42,966 nt of DNA from assembly GCA_030430675.1 (NCBI GenBank), contig JAUIKU010000015.1, positions 1 to 42,966 of the forward strand, written 5' to 3'. The stretch is from Bacteroidia bacterium (lineage in GTDB: Bacteria; Bacteroidota; Bacteroidia; Cytophagales; Cyclobacteriaceae). This document shows, piece by piece, positions 24,989 to 32,428 of this stretch; position 1 is the first letter of the stretch; every line of letters starts with the position of its first letter. The notes beneath the pieces were generated by a model. That model had not been told where the DNA came from, did no database searches, and saw nothing but the letters and a program-made list of their open reading frames with translations. Made by a program: the position numbers and the translations under genes.

Positions 24989-25233
24989 CTGATTTCAATC
25001 TATTTCAAGATTACAACGAGAAAGCGAAATGCTGTCATATATTCTGTAGGTTCTCCCAAAAACGGGGAAAGGCTGTTTTGTTTAAAATACACAGCTGATT
25101 CACCTTCCTCTCTACCTAAAATTCTTTGTTGTTTTGCAGATTATGGTTAGACGTGTAATTATGCTCCTTATAGAAACATTGCAGTTGCGATAAGGATAGA
25201 AGAGGCTTTTCCATAAAAATCTACTGAGAGCGG

Positions 25234-27567
25234 CTACTCATCACGCAGATAGTCTACGGGATTGGCATTGACTGTTTTTAGGGATATTCTGCTTATTGTG
25301 ATAAAGGTAATGATTGTAAACATCACACCAGGTAGGGCATACAGCCACCATGGTGTTTCAATTCTGTAAGCATAATCTTCCAGCCAAAGTTGTGACCAGT
25401 AAATGGCCATTGGAATACCTATGGCTAAACCGATTGCTACAAGTTTGAAATGTTCTTTACTTAGCAGGTTGAGAAGGCTAATAACCCCTGCCCCCAGAAT
25501 TTTTCTTATAGCCACTTCTTTCACACGGCGCTGAAGTGAATAAGCGGTCAACCCTAATAAACCTAGACATGCAATAAAAATGGCCAAAGATGACAATGCA
25601 CCTGATAGCTTCCTGGTAGTTATCTCCTGTTCATACCCATTTTCCAGTGCCTCATCAAGAAAATGGTATGTTAGTGGAAACTCACTAAATTGATCATGCA
25701 TTGCTTCCAAATGATTCAAGGCCTCTAGAGTCATACCCGGTTGTGATTTAATATATAACCAATCCGTTTCTGAAGGCCTGCATCTAATTATCACCGGAGC
25801 AATGGAACTATACAACGATTCGTAATGAAAATCCTTTACGACGCCTACAATTTTGCCACCCTTATCTCCCCAAAACTCCAGTACTTCACCGATTGGATTA
25901 GCCAAGCCCATAGTTTCCACCGCTTTTTCATTAACCATATAATTCAACGTGTCTGAAGAAAATTTCTCTGAAAAAAAGCGTCCTTGAACCAACTGAAGAT
26001 CTAGCATTTCTGCCATTCCAAAATCAACAGCCTGGATTCCCATCCAGTGTTGTTTATCTGGATCTCTTGTTGCCCACTTAACATCAGAGGTTCGTCCGTT
26101 TGATCCAAAGAAGTTGCTGTTAGATGAGCTTACACTTTGTATAGAAGAATGCTTTTGCAGTTCGGATTTTAAAACTTGGTAGTGTTTCTTTGTTTGGACA
26201 TTTAATGGGACGTAAACAACATTTTTCTTATTGAGACCCAGATCCTTATCTTGCAAATAGACTAACTGCTTATGCACTATCATCGCACCTGCCATCAGGA
26301 AAACTGCCATCGAAAATTGAAATATAACTAACCCTTTTCGTAGCATCGCCGGCCCTATGTTTTTTGATAATCTCCCTTTCAGAGCGCTTACTGCATGGAA
26401 CGAAGCTAAAAATACCGCTGGATAAATGGCTGAAAAAATTACGGTCAGTATGCCTATGCACAGCAACAGGCTATAAAACATCGGATCTGAAAAATTCACA
26501 CTAATGTCCTTAGATACAAACTGGCTGAAAGCAGGTAGTGTACTATGGACTAGAATAAGAGCAAAAATCAATGATCCAACAACCAGAAGTCCTGACTCCA
26601 ACAGAAATTGAGATATCAGCATTCCCTTTCCAGCACCTAGTACTTTTTTGACTCCAATTTCTCTAGATCTTTTACCAGAACGGGCTGTGGTGAGATTGAT
26701 AAAATTAAAACAGGCTATTAGAAGGGTCAAAGCCGCAATGATTGAAAACATAATTACCTGATCCATACCACCAGCTAAATACCTGTCTTGGAATTTGTCT
26801 AAACGCAATGTGAAATAATCTGTCCCTCCCAAGGTCTCTGGCATATCCCTAATCTTATCATTAACCTCACTTACATGGGCCTCATCATCAAGGAGCACAT
26901 AGGTAAAAACCCATGCATTCCCCCAGCTTTCAGGATGAGCTTGAAATGCCAGAAAATTATCAAGAGGTAGCATAACGTCAAATTGCATGGTAGACTGACG
27001 TGGCATTTTCTGAAATACGCCCGAAACGGTAAATTCAATTTCTTGTCCTCCAGTAAGCAGTGAAAATGACTCTCCTGTTGGATCTTTGTCCCCGAAGTAG
27101 GCAGCGGATAGTTCATCGGAGATAACAACATTTCGAAGTTCAGTCAGGCAATCTTCTGCCGTACCTCTTATTAGTGGGAATGAAAATACTTGAAAATAAC
27201 TGGGATCACCTGCTGCAACTTTCACTTCAGTCAATTGCTCCGCTATTCGGACTGACACTGCCTCAGGATGACCATACCTGACTTTATTAACCACTTCAGG
27301 AACATGATCAATCAAAGCTTGTCCAATAGGGTAACCAGTAGATTCCCAGATCGTAGGTTCACCATCGGTGGTTTTATGCTGGGCTCTAACCTGATAAATA
27401 TGATCCCCATTTTCATGGAACCGATCATACTTATATTCGTCCTGTATCCACAAAGCAATCATTATGGTACACCACATACCCAAGGCCAGGCCAAGTACAT
27501 TAATGATGGTAAAACCTTTTTCTCTTTGAAAAATTCTTAGTGCGACATTTAAATGGTTTTTAAGCAT
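25234..27567 (-). CDS. MacB/FtsX-like ABC transporter permease
   Basis: 777 residues in the usual Bacteroidota duplicated layout. An N-terminal membrane helix (FTIINVLGLALGMWCTIMIAL, about 19-39) is followed by a MacB periplasmic core domain (about 50-250). Three membrane helices with the FtsX motif near 275-370 contain ARSGKRSREIGVKKVLGAG, and a second periplasmic domain precedes the last three helices with the matching motif QRRVKEVAIRKILGAG. No ATPase gene is adjacent, so the partner must be encoded elsewhere or the protein signals mechanically. Length is complete. It is on the opposite strand to the other cargo of the element and converges with TrlF. Such solitary permeases are common in this phylum, and the substrate is unknown. 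Confidence 0.92.
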   Translation of the reverse strand: MLKNHLNVALRIFQREKGFTIINVLGLALGMWCTIMIALWIQDEYKYDRFHENGDHIYQVRAQHKTTDGEPTIWESTGYPIGQALIDHVPEVVNKVRYGHPEAVSVRIAEQLTEVKVAAGDPSYFQVFSFPLIRGTAEDCLTELRNVVISDELSAAYFGDKDPTGESFSLLTGGQEIEFTVSGVFQKMPRQSTMQFDVMLPLDNFLAFQAHPESWGNAWVFTYVLLDDEAHVSEVNDKIRDMPETLGGTDYFTLRLDKFQDRYLAGGMDQVIMFSIIAALTLLIACFNFINLTTARSGKRSREIGVKKVLGAGKGMLISQFLLESGLLVVGSLIFALILVHSTLPAFSQFVSKDISVNFSDPMFYSLLLCIGILTVIFSAIYPAVFLASFHAVSALKGRLSKNIGPAMLRKGLVIFQFSMAVFLMAGAMIVHKQLVYLQDKDLGLNKKNVVYVPLNVQTKKHYQVLKSELQKHSSIQSVSSSNSNFFGSNGRTSDVKWATRDPDKQHWMGIQAVDFGMAEMLDLQLVQGRFFSEKFSSDTLNYMVNEKAVETMGLANPIGEVLEFWGDKGGKIVGVVKDFHYESLYSSIAPVIIRCRPSETDWLYIKSQPGMTLEALNHLEAMHDQFSEFPLTYHFLDEALENGYEQEITTRKLSGALSSLAIFIACLGLLGLTAYSLQRRVKEVAIRKILGAGVISLLNLLSKEHFKLVAIGLAIGIPMAIYWSQLWLEDYAYRIETPWWLYALPGVMFTIITFITISRISLKTVNANPVDYLRDE

Positions 27568-27999
27568 GGCTTAATTCTATAATCTTACCTCAACGAGGAC
27601 CTAAATTGGTTTACAACAAACGACAAAATAGGGTCCTAAAATTCTATGACATTACAAGGGCCAAGAAGCGTGCCATCCTTAGATAGCGCAATTATCGCCT
27701 GGTAATATTAATAGACTGCACGTGTGCGTACTATTTTGTTCGAAATCGTACGTTTTGAAGAAGTTGAAGTAGGGTCAAGTCTGACAGTCCATTTCCAGTG
27801 TAGCTACATTAGTGGCTATGAACCCCATTGCTCTCAAAAGGATGTTTTGGTTCGAAAGAACGGATATCAAGTTCAGCCTCATAGATCTCTAGCTCGGAAA
27901 ACTAAATCTCTAATCGATTCTTAGAAATTCATATCTTTATTTGACACACAATAGATCATACACAAGATTTTTTTGTTAACTAGGTGACAAACAAATGTT
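27568..27999. other. intergenic stretch between divergent cargo genes
   Basis: No supported gene. A 66-codon GTG-started frame at 27724-27924 has no recognisable features and atypical composition, so it is not called. The region must hold the promoters of the permease (-) and the AlbA_2 gene (+). GGACC at 27597 and GGTCC near 27633 form a short inverted repeat, of uncertain meaning. Confidence 0.4.
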
Positions 28000-28021
28000 T
28001 CTTATTTGATGGTTATTTGAT
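28000..28021 (+). repeat. 22-bp direct repeat, upstream copy
   Basis: Identical to 29474-29495. Internally it is two copies of TTATTTGAT spaced 11 bases apart. It ends 3 bases before the start codon of the AlbA_2 gene. Confidence 0.9.
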
Positions 28022-28024
28022 AGA

Positions 28025-29473
28025 ATGGAGGAAAAACAGTTAACGAAGTTGCTTTTAGATTTAGTTAAACAACCGAACGAAAGTGAATGGGTTGAATTCA
28101 AACTTAACTACCATTCTGATGAAGAAATTGGAGAAAGAATTTCAGCACTTTCAAATGGCGCTTGCCTTCATAATCAACAATTTGGATACCTAGTCTTTGG
28201 AGTAAAAGACGGTACTCATAGTATTGAAGGAACAACATTCAAACCCAAGACATCGAAAAGGGGCAAAGAAGATTTGGAACATTGGTTGTTACAGAGATTA
28301 AATCCAAGAATTGACTTCAGCATCTACGAATTTGACTATGAGGGAAGGCATATCGCTATTTTCATTATTCCTGCCACTATTAATCAACCAGTTGAATTTT
28401 TGCACCAGGCATATATAAGAGTCTCAAGTATCACCAGGAAACTAAATGATTTTCCAGAAAAGCAACGAAAGATATGGAAAAAGAGTCCAGAAAAAGTATT
28501 CGAACTTGAGATTGCATTAAATAAACTCGATTCCGATCAGGTAGTCAAACTTGTAGATGTTCAAGCGTACTTCGACCTGCTTGATCTCCCACTACCTTCC
28601 ACACGAGAATCCATCATAGAAAAGTTCATTTCTGAAAGACTTTTAACTAAAAATCAGTCCAGTTACTCTGTCACAAATCTTGGAGCCATACTTTTTGCCA
28701 AGAATCTAGCGGACTTTCCGGATTTAGCAAGAAAATCAATAAGAGTAATAGTATACAAGGGAAAAAACAAAATTGAAACCATAAGGGAGCAAATCGGGGT
28801 TAGAGGTTATGCTGTCGGTTTTGATGGATTAATCAATTGGGTAAACAGTCAGTTACCGGCAAATGAAGAGATTGGAAAAGCCTTTCGAACCGAATCAACA
28901 ATGTACCCAGAGATTGCAGTTCGAGAGCTTGTCGCAAATGCTATAATACATCAAGATTTTCGAGTAAAAGGATATCCAACCATCGAAATCTATTCAGACC
29001 GTATTGAGATTTCTAATCCTGGACTACCATTGATAACGCCCACTCGATTCATAGACGAATATCAATCCAGAAATGAAAGATTGGCAGATTTAATGAGGCG
29101 TTTAAAAATTTGTGAAGAAAAAGGAAGTGGTATAGACAAGGTAATCTTTTCTTGTGAGGTTTATCAACTTCCGGCTCCAGACTTTAGAATAAAGGAGGCT
29201 CATACATCAGCAATTCTTTTTTCCTATTTAGAGCTTAAAGCGATGGAGAAAGAGGATAAGCTTCGAGCTTGTTACCAACATGCAGCGTTAAAATATGTAT
29301 CAAATGAAAAAATGACCAATCAATCCTTACGCGAAAGATTCAAAATTGAAGACCACAATGCTGCACTAGCTTCAAGAATCATTAGAGATACCTTAGAAGA
29401 AGGGTTGATCAAAGAAGATGACCCCTCAAGTAGTTCAAGGAAATACAAAAAATATATTCCTTTTTGGGCATAA
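28025..29473 (+). CDS. AlbA_2 (Schlafen-type) and HATPase domain protein
   Basis: 482 residues. The N-terminal AlbA_2 domain (about 5-140) shows ESEWVEFKLNYHSDEEIGER and SALSNGACLHNQQFGYLVFG, a pattern shared with the Schlafen AlbA_2 nucleic-acid-binding or nuclease-like domain. The C-terminal half has a GHKL-type ATP-binding fold (HATPase_c_4): AVRELVANAIIHQDFR with the Asn/His motif, IEIYSDRIEISNPG, and EEKGSGIDKVIFSCE. A winged-helix segment follows (about 415-475). Such proteins are annotated as ATP-dependent transcriptional regulators or helicase-like, and are frequent in defence islands. The gene is bracketed almost exactly by a 22-bp direct repeat. It converges on the integrase. Confidence 0.88.
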   Translation: MEEKQLTKLLLDLVKQPNESEWVEFKLNYHSDEEIGERISALSNGACLHNQQFGYLVFGVKDGTHSIEGTTFKPKTSKRGKEDLEHWLLQRLNPRIDFSIYEFDYEGRHIAIFIIPATINQPVEFLHQAYIRVSSITRKLNDFPEKQRKIWKKSPEKVFELEIALNKLDSDQVVKLVDVQAYFDLLDLPLPSTRESIIEKFISERLLTKNQSSYSVTNLGAILFAKNLADFPDLARKSIRVIVYKGKNKIETIREQIGVRGYAVGFDGLINWVNSQLPANEEIGKAFRTESTMYPEIAVRELVANAIIHQDFRVKGYPTIEIYSDRIEISNPGLPLITPTRFIDEYQSRNERLADLMRRLKICEEKGSGIDKVIFSCEVYQLPAPDFRIKEAHTSAILFSYLELKAMEKEDKLRACYQHAALKYVSNEKMTNQSLRERFKIEDHNAALASRIIRDTLEEGLIKEDDPSSSSRKYKKYIPFWA

Positions 29474-29495
29474 TCTTATTTGATGGTTATTTGAT
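29474..29495 (+). repeat. 22-bp direct repeat, downstream copy
   Basis: Identical to 28000-28021 and begins at the base after the AlbA_2 gene's stop codon. An 11-base half copy (TCTTATTTGAT) occurs at 29548-29558 in the 3' end of the integrase gene. Confidence 0.9.
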
Positions 29496-29539
29496 CTTGG
29501 GCCCAGAAAAGAGCTATCCTGGGAACGGAAGTCAATATT

Positions 29540-30799
29540 TTAGATGTTCTTATTTGATTTTAAGGATGTAGAACCGTCCCCTCCCCCAATTACCTGCTCA
29601 TTATACTGATCCAAAACATCTTGTTTTAAACTGGACAAATAAACCTGGGTGGTTGACAACTTTTCATGCCCTAGCATTTCACTGATAGCGGTTACAGGTA
29701 CCCCCAGGTTATTAGCAATGGATGCAAAAGAATGCCTGGAAACATAGGAGGTCAGATTCTCTTCAATGCCTGCCAATTTAGCGATGTCTTTGAGTCTCTG
29801 GTTGTGGCGTTTGTGGGCCCATTGTACATCTTTATATTGACCGATCAATGATTCTCTCTTTACAATGGGTAAAATAAAATCTTCGGGCTCTTTATTCTTC
29901 AGGTATCCCTTTAAAATTGATTCCAGATTAGGCGTAATCTTGATATCGTAGAACCTACCGGTTTTGCGTCTTTTGTACTGCACCCTGCCATCAACGATAT
30001 TCTTCAGCTTTAGGAAAGCTAGATCCATAAAAGGTGCACCCTGAAGATAAAAGCTCATTAAAAATATATTGCGGGCATGATAAAGCGGATCAGTAGGTTT
30101 GAAATCCAGTGCTATAATTTTCTGAATGGCTTCATACGCTATAGCTCGTTTTTTAGTGGGCTTAGTCTTAATGGTGTATTGTTTAAAAGGATACGCCTCC
30201 TGATCGGCAATCCCTGCTTTTATGGCCTTGTTATAAATGGCCCGTATGGTCCTCATATAGACTGCTAACCCATTTGCACTATGCCCCTTAGCCAGGAAAC
30301 TGTGCTCGAATCGCATCAGCCACTGATAGTTGATCTCGTTAAACAACAACTTCTTTTCTTTTTGAAATTTCTTTACCTGGTTGAGCACATTTCTATAACT
30401 CCTGGCGGTGCCTAACCTTCCTTCTTCTACCAGGCTGCTTATCAGCTGGTCAGTAAATGAATTGAATGACTGGTTTTGGGCTTTCCCAGTGATTCTTTGT
30501 TTTACTTCCTGGATGGACATATATCTCAATTCACTGGCTTCATGGAGTTTAGTCAGGATGTCAATTGATTTTGCCTTTTGTTTTTGGATATGATTATTGA
30601 TCCTGGTAATGCTACCATATCCTTTATAGGTGGTCTTTATGCAGGAATTCTTAGCATCCCAGAATTTAACTGGCACGGAATATCCGGTGGAAACAGAGGT
30701 GGTCCTTTTGCTGTTATGGGTGATTCTAAGTATTATGGGACAGGAGCCATTCTTCTTCTCACGCCTGGTATCCAGTGAGATTTTGACGAAGGTATTCAT
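29540..30799 (-). CDS. tyrosine recombinase (integrase) of the tRNA-Asn element
   Basis: 419 residues in the Bacteroidota layout: an arm-type DNA-binding N-terminus (about 1-90; KISLDTRREKKNG), a SAM-like core-binding domain (about 108-205; FNSFTDQLI, TARSYRNVLNQV), and a catalytic domain (about 220-395). Visible catalytic residues are Lys279 (YKRRKTGRF), Arg355 and His356 (SYVSRHSFAS), His378 (LGHEKL) and nucleophile Tyr387 (TTQVYLSS). The position that usually holds the first Arg (RGMSFVDMA in relatives) is Gln253 (LQGAPFMDLA). It should mediate insertion at the tRNA-Asn site. The gene lies 140 bases from the right attachment repeat, and the promoter probably lies among the arm-type sites. 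Confidence 0.92.
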   Translation of the reverse strand: MNTFVKISLDTRREKKNGSCPIILRITHNSKRTTSVSTGYSVPVKFWDAKNSCIKTTYKGYGSITRINNHIQKQKAKSIDILTKLHEASELRYMSIQEVKQRITGKAQNQSFNSFTDQLISSLVEEGRLGTARSYRNVLNQVKKFQKEKKLLFNEINYQWLMRFEHSFLAKGHSANGLAVYMRTIRAIYNKAIKAGIADQEAYPFKQYTIKTKPTKKRAIAYEAIQKIIALDFKPTDPLYHARNIFLMSFYLQGAPFMDLAFLKLKNIVDGRVQYKRRKTGRFYDIKITPNLESILKGYLKNKEPEDFILPIVKRESLIGQYKDVQWAHKRHNQRLKDIAKLAGIEENLTSYVSRHSFASIANNLGVPVTAISEMLGHEKLSTTQVYLSSLKQDVLDQYNEQVIGGGDGSTSLKSNKNI

Positions 30800-30813
30800 A
30801 GCTGTTTAAATAA

Positions 30814-30835
30814 AATTTGCACGTAATTTGCACGT
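30814..30835. promoter_or_regulatory. candidate integrase arm-type sites, right end
   Basis: AATTTGCACGT is repeated in perfect tandem (30814-30824 and 30825-30835), upstream of the integrase start and between it and attR. The 11-base spacing puts both sites on one DNA face. Confidence 0.5.
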
Positions 30836-30850
30836 GAAATTTAGTCTTTT

Positions 30851-30930
30851 ATGGTTTAAAATGGTATCATATATTCATTATATGATTGATTATCAAACCA
30901 TTTGAATACATATAAAACCATATCGAACCA
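30851..30930. repeat. cluster of AAACCAT motifs at the right end of the element
   Basis: ATGGTTT (30851), ATGGTAT (30861), AAACCAT (30895 and 30915) and GAACCA (30925) lie within 80 bases next to attR, in both orientations. This could be a second class of recombinase or directionality-factor sites. Confidence 0.35.
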
Positions 30931-30939
30931 ATTATACGA

Positions 30940-30988
30940 TGACTGTTAATCAGTAGGTCCTTGGTTCGAGCCCAAGAGGAGTAGCTTC
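30940..30988 (+). pseudogene. attR: displaced, decayed 3' end of tRNA-Asn
   Basis: The first 42 bases (30940-30981) repeat 20875-20916 exactly. The rest of the acceptor stem would read AGGAGTA, whose T at 30982 cannot pair with the tRNA 5' strand, whereas the left copy has AGGAGGA. It lacks the 5' half of the tRNA and cannot fold, so it is a remnant of the original 3' end pushed aside by integration. Confidence 0.88.
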
Positions 30989-30990
30989 TT

Positions 30991-31019
30991 AAAGTCCTGG
31001 CAAATGCCGGGACTTTTTT
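30991..31019 (+). terminator. original host terminator of tRNA-Asn
   Basis: AAAGTCCTGGC pairs with GCCGGGACTTT around a 4-base loop, followed by a run of T. It follows the displaced tRNA end by 3 bases and is probably the ancestral terminator of the tRNA gene. Confidence 0.85.
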
Positions 31020-31120
31020 CTTTAGGGCATTTGGGCAAGAAGCCTGCCCCGATCGACTGAAAGGAACTGCAAAAGAGTGGTAGAGACCAAATGCTAAACG
31101 AACGAAATTTTGATACGTTA

Positions 31121-31151
31121 TTTGTATAATTAGGATTCCTTACTATATTTG
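31121..31151 (+). promoter_or_regulatory. promoter of the thioredoxin-like gene
   Basis: TTTG (31121-31124), exactly 19 nt, then TATATTTG (31144-31151): a full match to the Bacteroidota consensus. It lies 37 bases before the start codon at 31188. Confidence 0.75.
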
Positions 31152-31154
31152 TGA

Positions 31155-31166
31155 TGCAATATTGCA
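31155..31166. promoter_or_regulatory. palindromic operator candidate TGCAATATTGCA
   Basis: A perfect 12-base palindrome sits 4-15 bases after the -7 box, that is, over the expected transcription start, a typical repressor site. The MarR-type regulator at 32429 is a candidate ligand, but nothing proves it. Confidence 0.5.
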
Positions 31167-31187
31167 CGAACTTAATTATAAAATAAC

Positions 31188-31421
31188 ATGAGCAAGTCAG
31201 TTTTTTATCACGCAGGTTGCCCGGTATGTGTAAGTGCCGAGCATGAAATCATTAATTTAGTAGGTTCAGAAAATGTGGAAGTGGTTCATATTGGTGAAAC
31301 CAGGTCACGTATCGAAGAAGCAGAAACTGCCGGAGTCAAATCAGTACCCGCTTTGGTAACTCCCCTGGGCAATGTGCTTCATATCAACTACGGCGCCTCC
31401 ATCGACGAGGTAAAGGGCTAA
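31188..31421 (+). CDS. thioredoxin/glutaredoxin-like small protein
   Basis: 77 residues. The N-terminal strand is followed by the redox motif CPVC (Cys11, Cys14) at the start of a helix (CPVCVSAEHEII), and SVPALVTPLG contains the cis-proline expected in thioredoxin folds. It is shorter than thioredoxin (about 105) and is close to glutaredoxin-like minimal folds. No signal peptide, so cytoplasmic. It probably acts as a thiol-disulfide reductant or redox partner. It has its own promoter, an operator-like palindrome and a terminator, so it is a single-gene unit. Confidence 0.85.
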   Translation: MSKSVFYHAGCPVCVSAEHEIINLVGSENVEVVHIGETRSRIEEAETAGVKSVPALVTPLGNVLHINYGASIDEVKG

Positions 31422-31441
31422 AAATTTTTTTTTATATAGTT

Positions 31442-31477
31442 AGGATTCCTTTCTTTTAAAGAGAAGGGAATCCTTTT
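31442..31477 (+). terminator. terminator of the thioredoxin-like gene
   Basis: AGGATTCC (31442-31449) pairs with GGAATCCT (31467-31474), the stem being extended by further T/C-rich and A/G-rich bases, and is followed by TTTT. Confidence 0.8.
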
Positions 31478-31500
31478 AACATCATCAAAAAAACAACAAA

Positions 31501-32229
31501 ATGAAACTGATCTTATTTATGATACCGATGTTTTGCATGGGCCTGTCGACCCTGGCTCAAGGCGGAAATGAAGACCAGGCTTTTGCCTATTCCTCCAATT
31601 TGAAAATAGAGAGCACGGCCATCCGTTATTCACATGAATTACAACAATTGGTGTTTACTATTCAAGTGGAAGGTATAGCAGGCGCTTCTGTTCCCACCGC
31701 TGCAGGACAAATGGATGGCGCCCCGGTGCTGGGTTACGTATTTCCTACTACTTTATCTTCGTCTGATGTGGGTTTTGGTAAGACCGAGGGCATTGTGGCC
31801 ATGGCGCTGACGTCTCATCCCGACTTTGATGATACTCCATTATGGGACGAAAATATGGACAGGAATTATACCAACGATGGTATGATATGGCATGCTCATT
31901 GGGTAGTACTAGTTGAAAGTAACACCGTACCAGGAGGATTGGCTGTCAAGCAGTTTACCGAAGGCGATCCCAGTGTAACCCTGCCTCCTACCAATCCGGG
32001 TATGCCTATGTATATGGATTCACCCGGATTTGCGGTAGTGGCTGATGGTAATACCATAAGGGTCATCATTCCAGCCTACAGAATACGTAACAGGACCGAA
32101 TTTAAATTTGATGCCGTAACGGCCTATATGGAAGTTAACGCTTCAAACCCCAAACTTCCGCTACTAGGGGTATACGCGGTATATAGCATCGCGTCAGGTG
32201 ATTTGTCATTACCCTATTCCGTTGAATAA
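31501..32229 (+). CDS. secreted hypothetical protein
   Basis: 242 residues with a Sec signal peptide (KLILFMIPMFCMGLSTLAQ, cleavage near residue 20). The mature part is beta-rich and acidic, with a conserved-looking WHAHWVVLVES (near residue 123), HPDFDDTPLWDENMD (about 101-115) and a Pro-rich PPTNPGMPMYMDSPG (about 160-174). The histidine pair and nearby Asp could bind a metal, but I know no characterised family for it. It lies 23 bases after the terminator of the thioredoxin-like gene and precedes the MarR-type gene. Confidence 0.8.
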   Translation: MKLILFMIPMFCMGLSTLAQGGNEDQAFAYSSNLKIESTAIRYSHELQQLVFTIQVEGIAGASVPTAAGQMDGAPVLGYVFPTTLSSSDVGFGKTEGIVAMALTSHPDFDDTPLWDENMDRNYTNDGMIWHAHWVVLVESNTVPGGLAVKQFTEGDPSVTLPPTNPGMPMYMDSPGFAVVADGNTIRVIIPAYRIRNRTEFKFDAVTAYMEVNASNPKLPLLGVYAVYSIASGDLSLPYSVE

Positions 32230-32233
32230 ATGA

Positions 32234-32299
32234 AGCACAGCAAGGGCAAGACAAATAGTTTTGAAAAGAATTATTGTTGGCCCCTTGCCACTGCTTTTT
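32234..32299 (+). terminator. possible terminator with a long loop
   Basis: AGCA and GCAAGGG in the first arm pair with CCCTTGC and TGCT in the second, with a small internal bulge and a loop of about 30 bases, followed by TTTTT. The long loop makes it less certain. Confidence 0.45.
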
Positions 32300-32428
32300 G
32301 ACAGTACCAACAAGATTTTACTTCATTGTTTCGAACATACGGATTTTACGGCTATGAAACTTCATTTGGAAGGCTTACTGAGCGCATATAGGTAGGAATC
32401 ATTAACTTTAATAAATTGAAATGAACAA

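Larger units (their letters stand above)
20875..30981. mobile_element. integrative element of about 10.07 kb in tRNA-Asn
   Basis: Defined by a perfect 42-bp direct repeat (20875-20916 and 30940-30981) that covers the tRNA-Asn anticodon arm, T arm and part of the acceptor stem. A tyrosine integrase lies next to the right repeat, and an excisionase-like HTH gene near the left. No conjugation, replication or phage structural genes are present, so it resembles a small genomic island or satellite that is mobilised by other means. The cargo is TrlF-like ATPase, a lone permease and an AlbA_2/HATPase protein. The element is visibly more AT-rich than the flanks. Unit length from repeat start to repeat start is 10,065 bases. 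Confidence 0.9.

Noticed and set aside
27724-27924. 66-codon GTG frame between the permease and AlbA_2 genes
   Set aside because: No recognisable motif, no promoter or ribosome site, and a composition like the surrounding non-coding DNA.
30946-31167. Open frame on the - strand across the displaced tRNA end
   Set aside because: It overlaps the tRNA remnant, a terminator and the thioredoxin promoter, and has no protein-like features.
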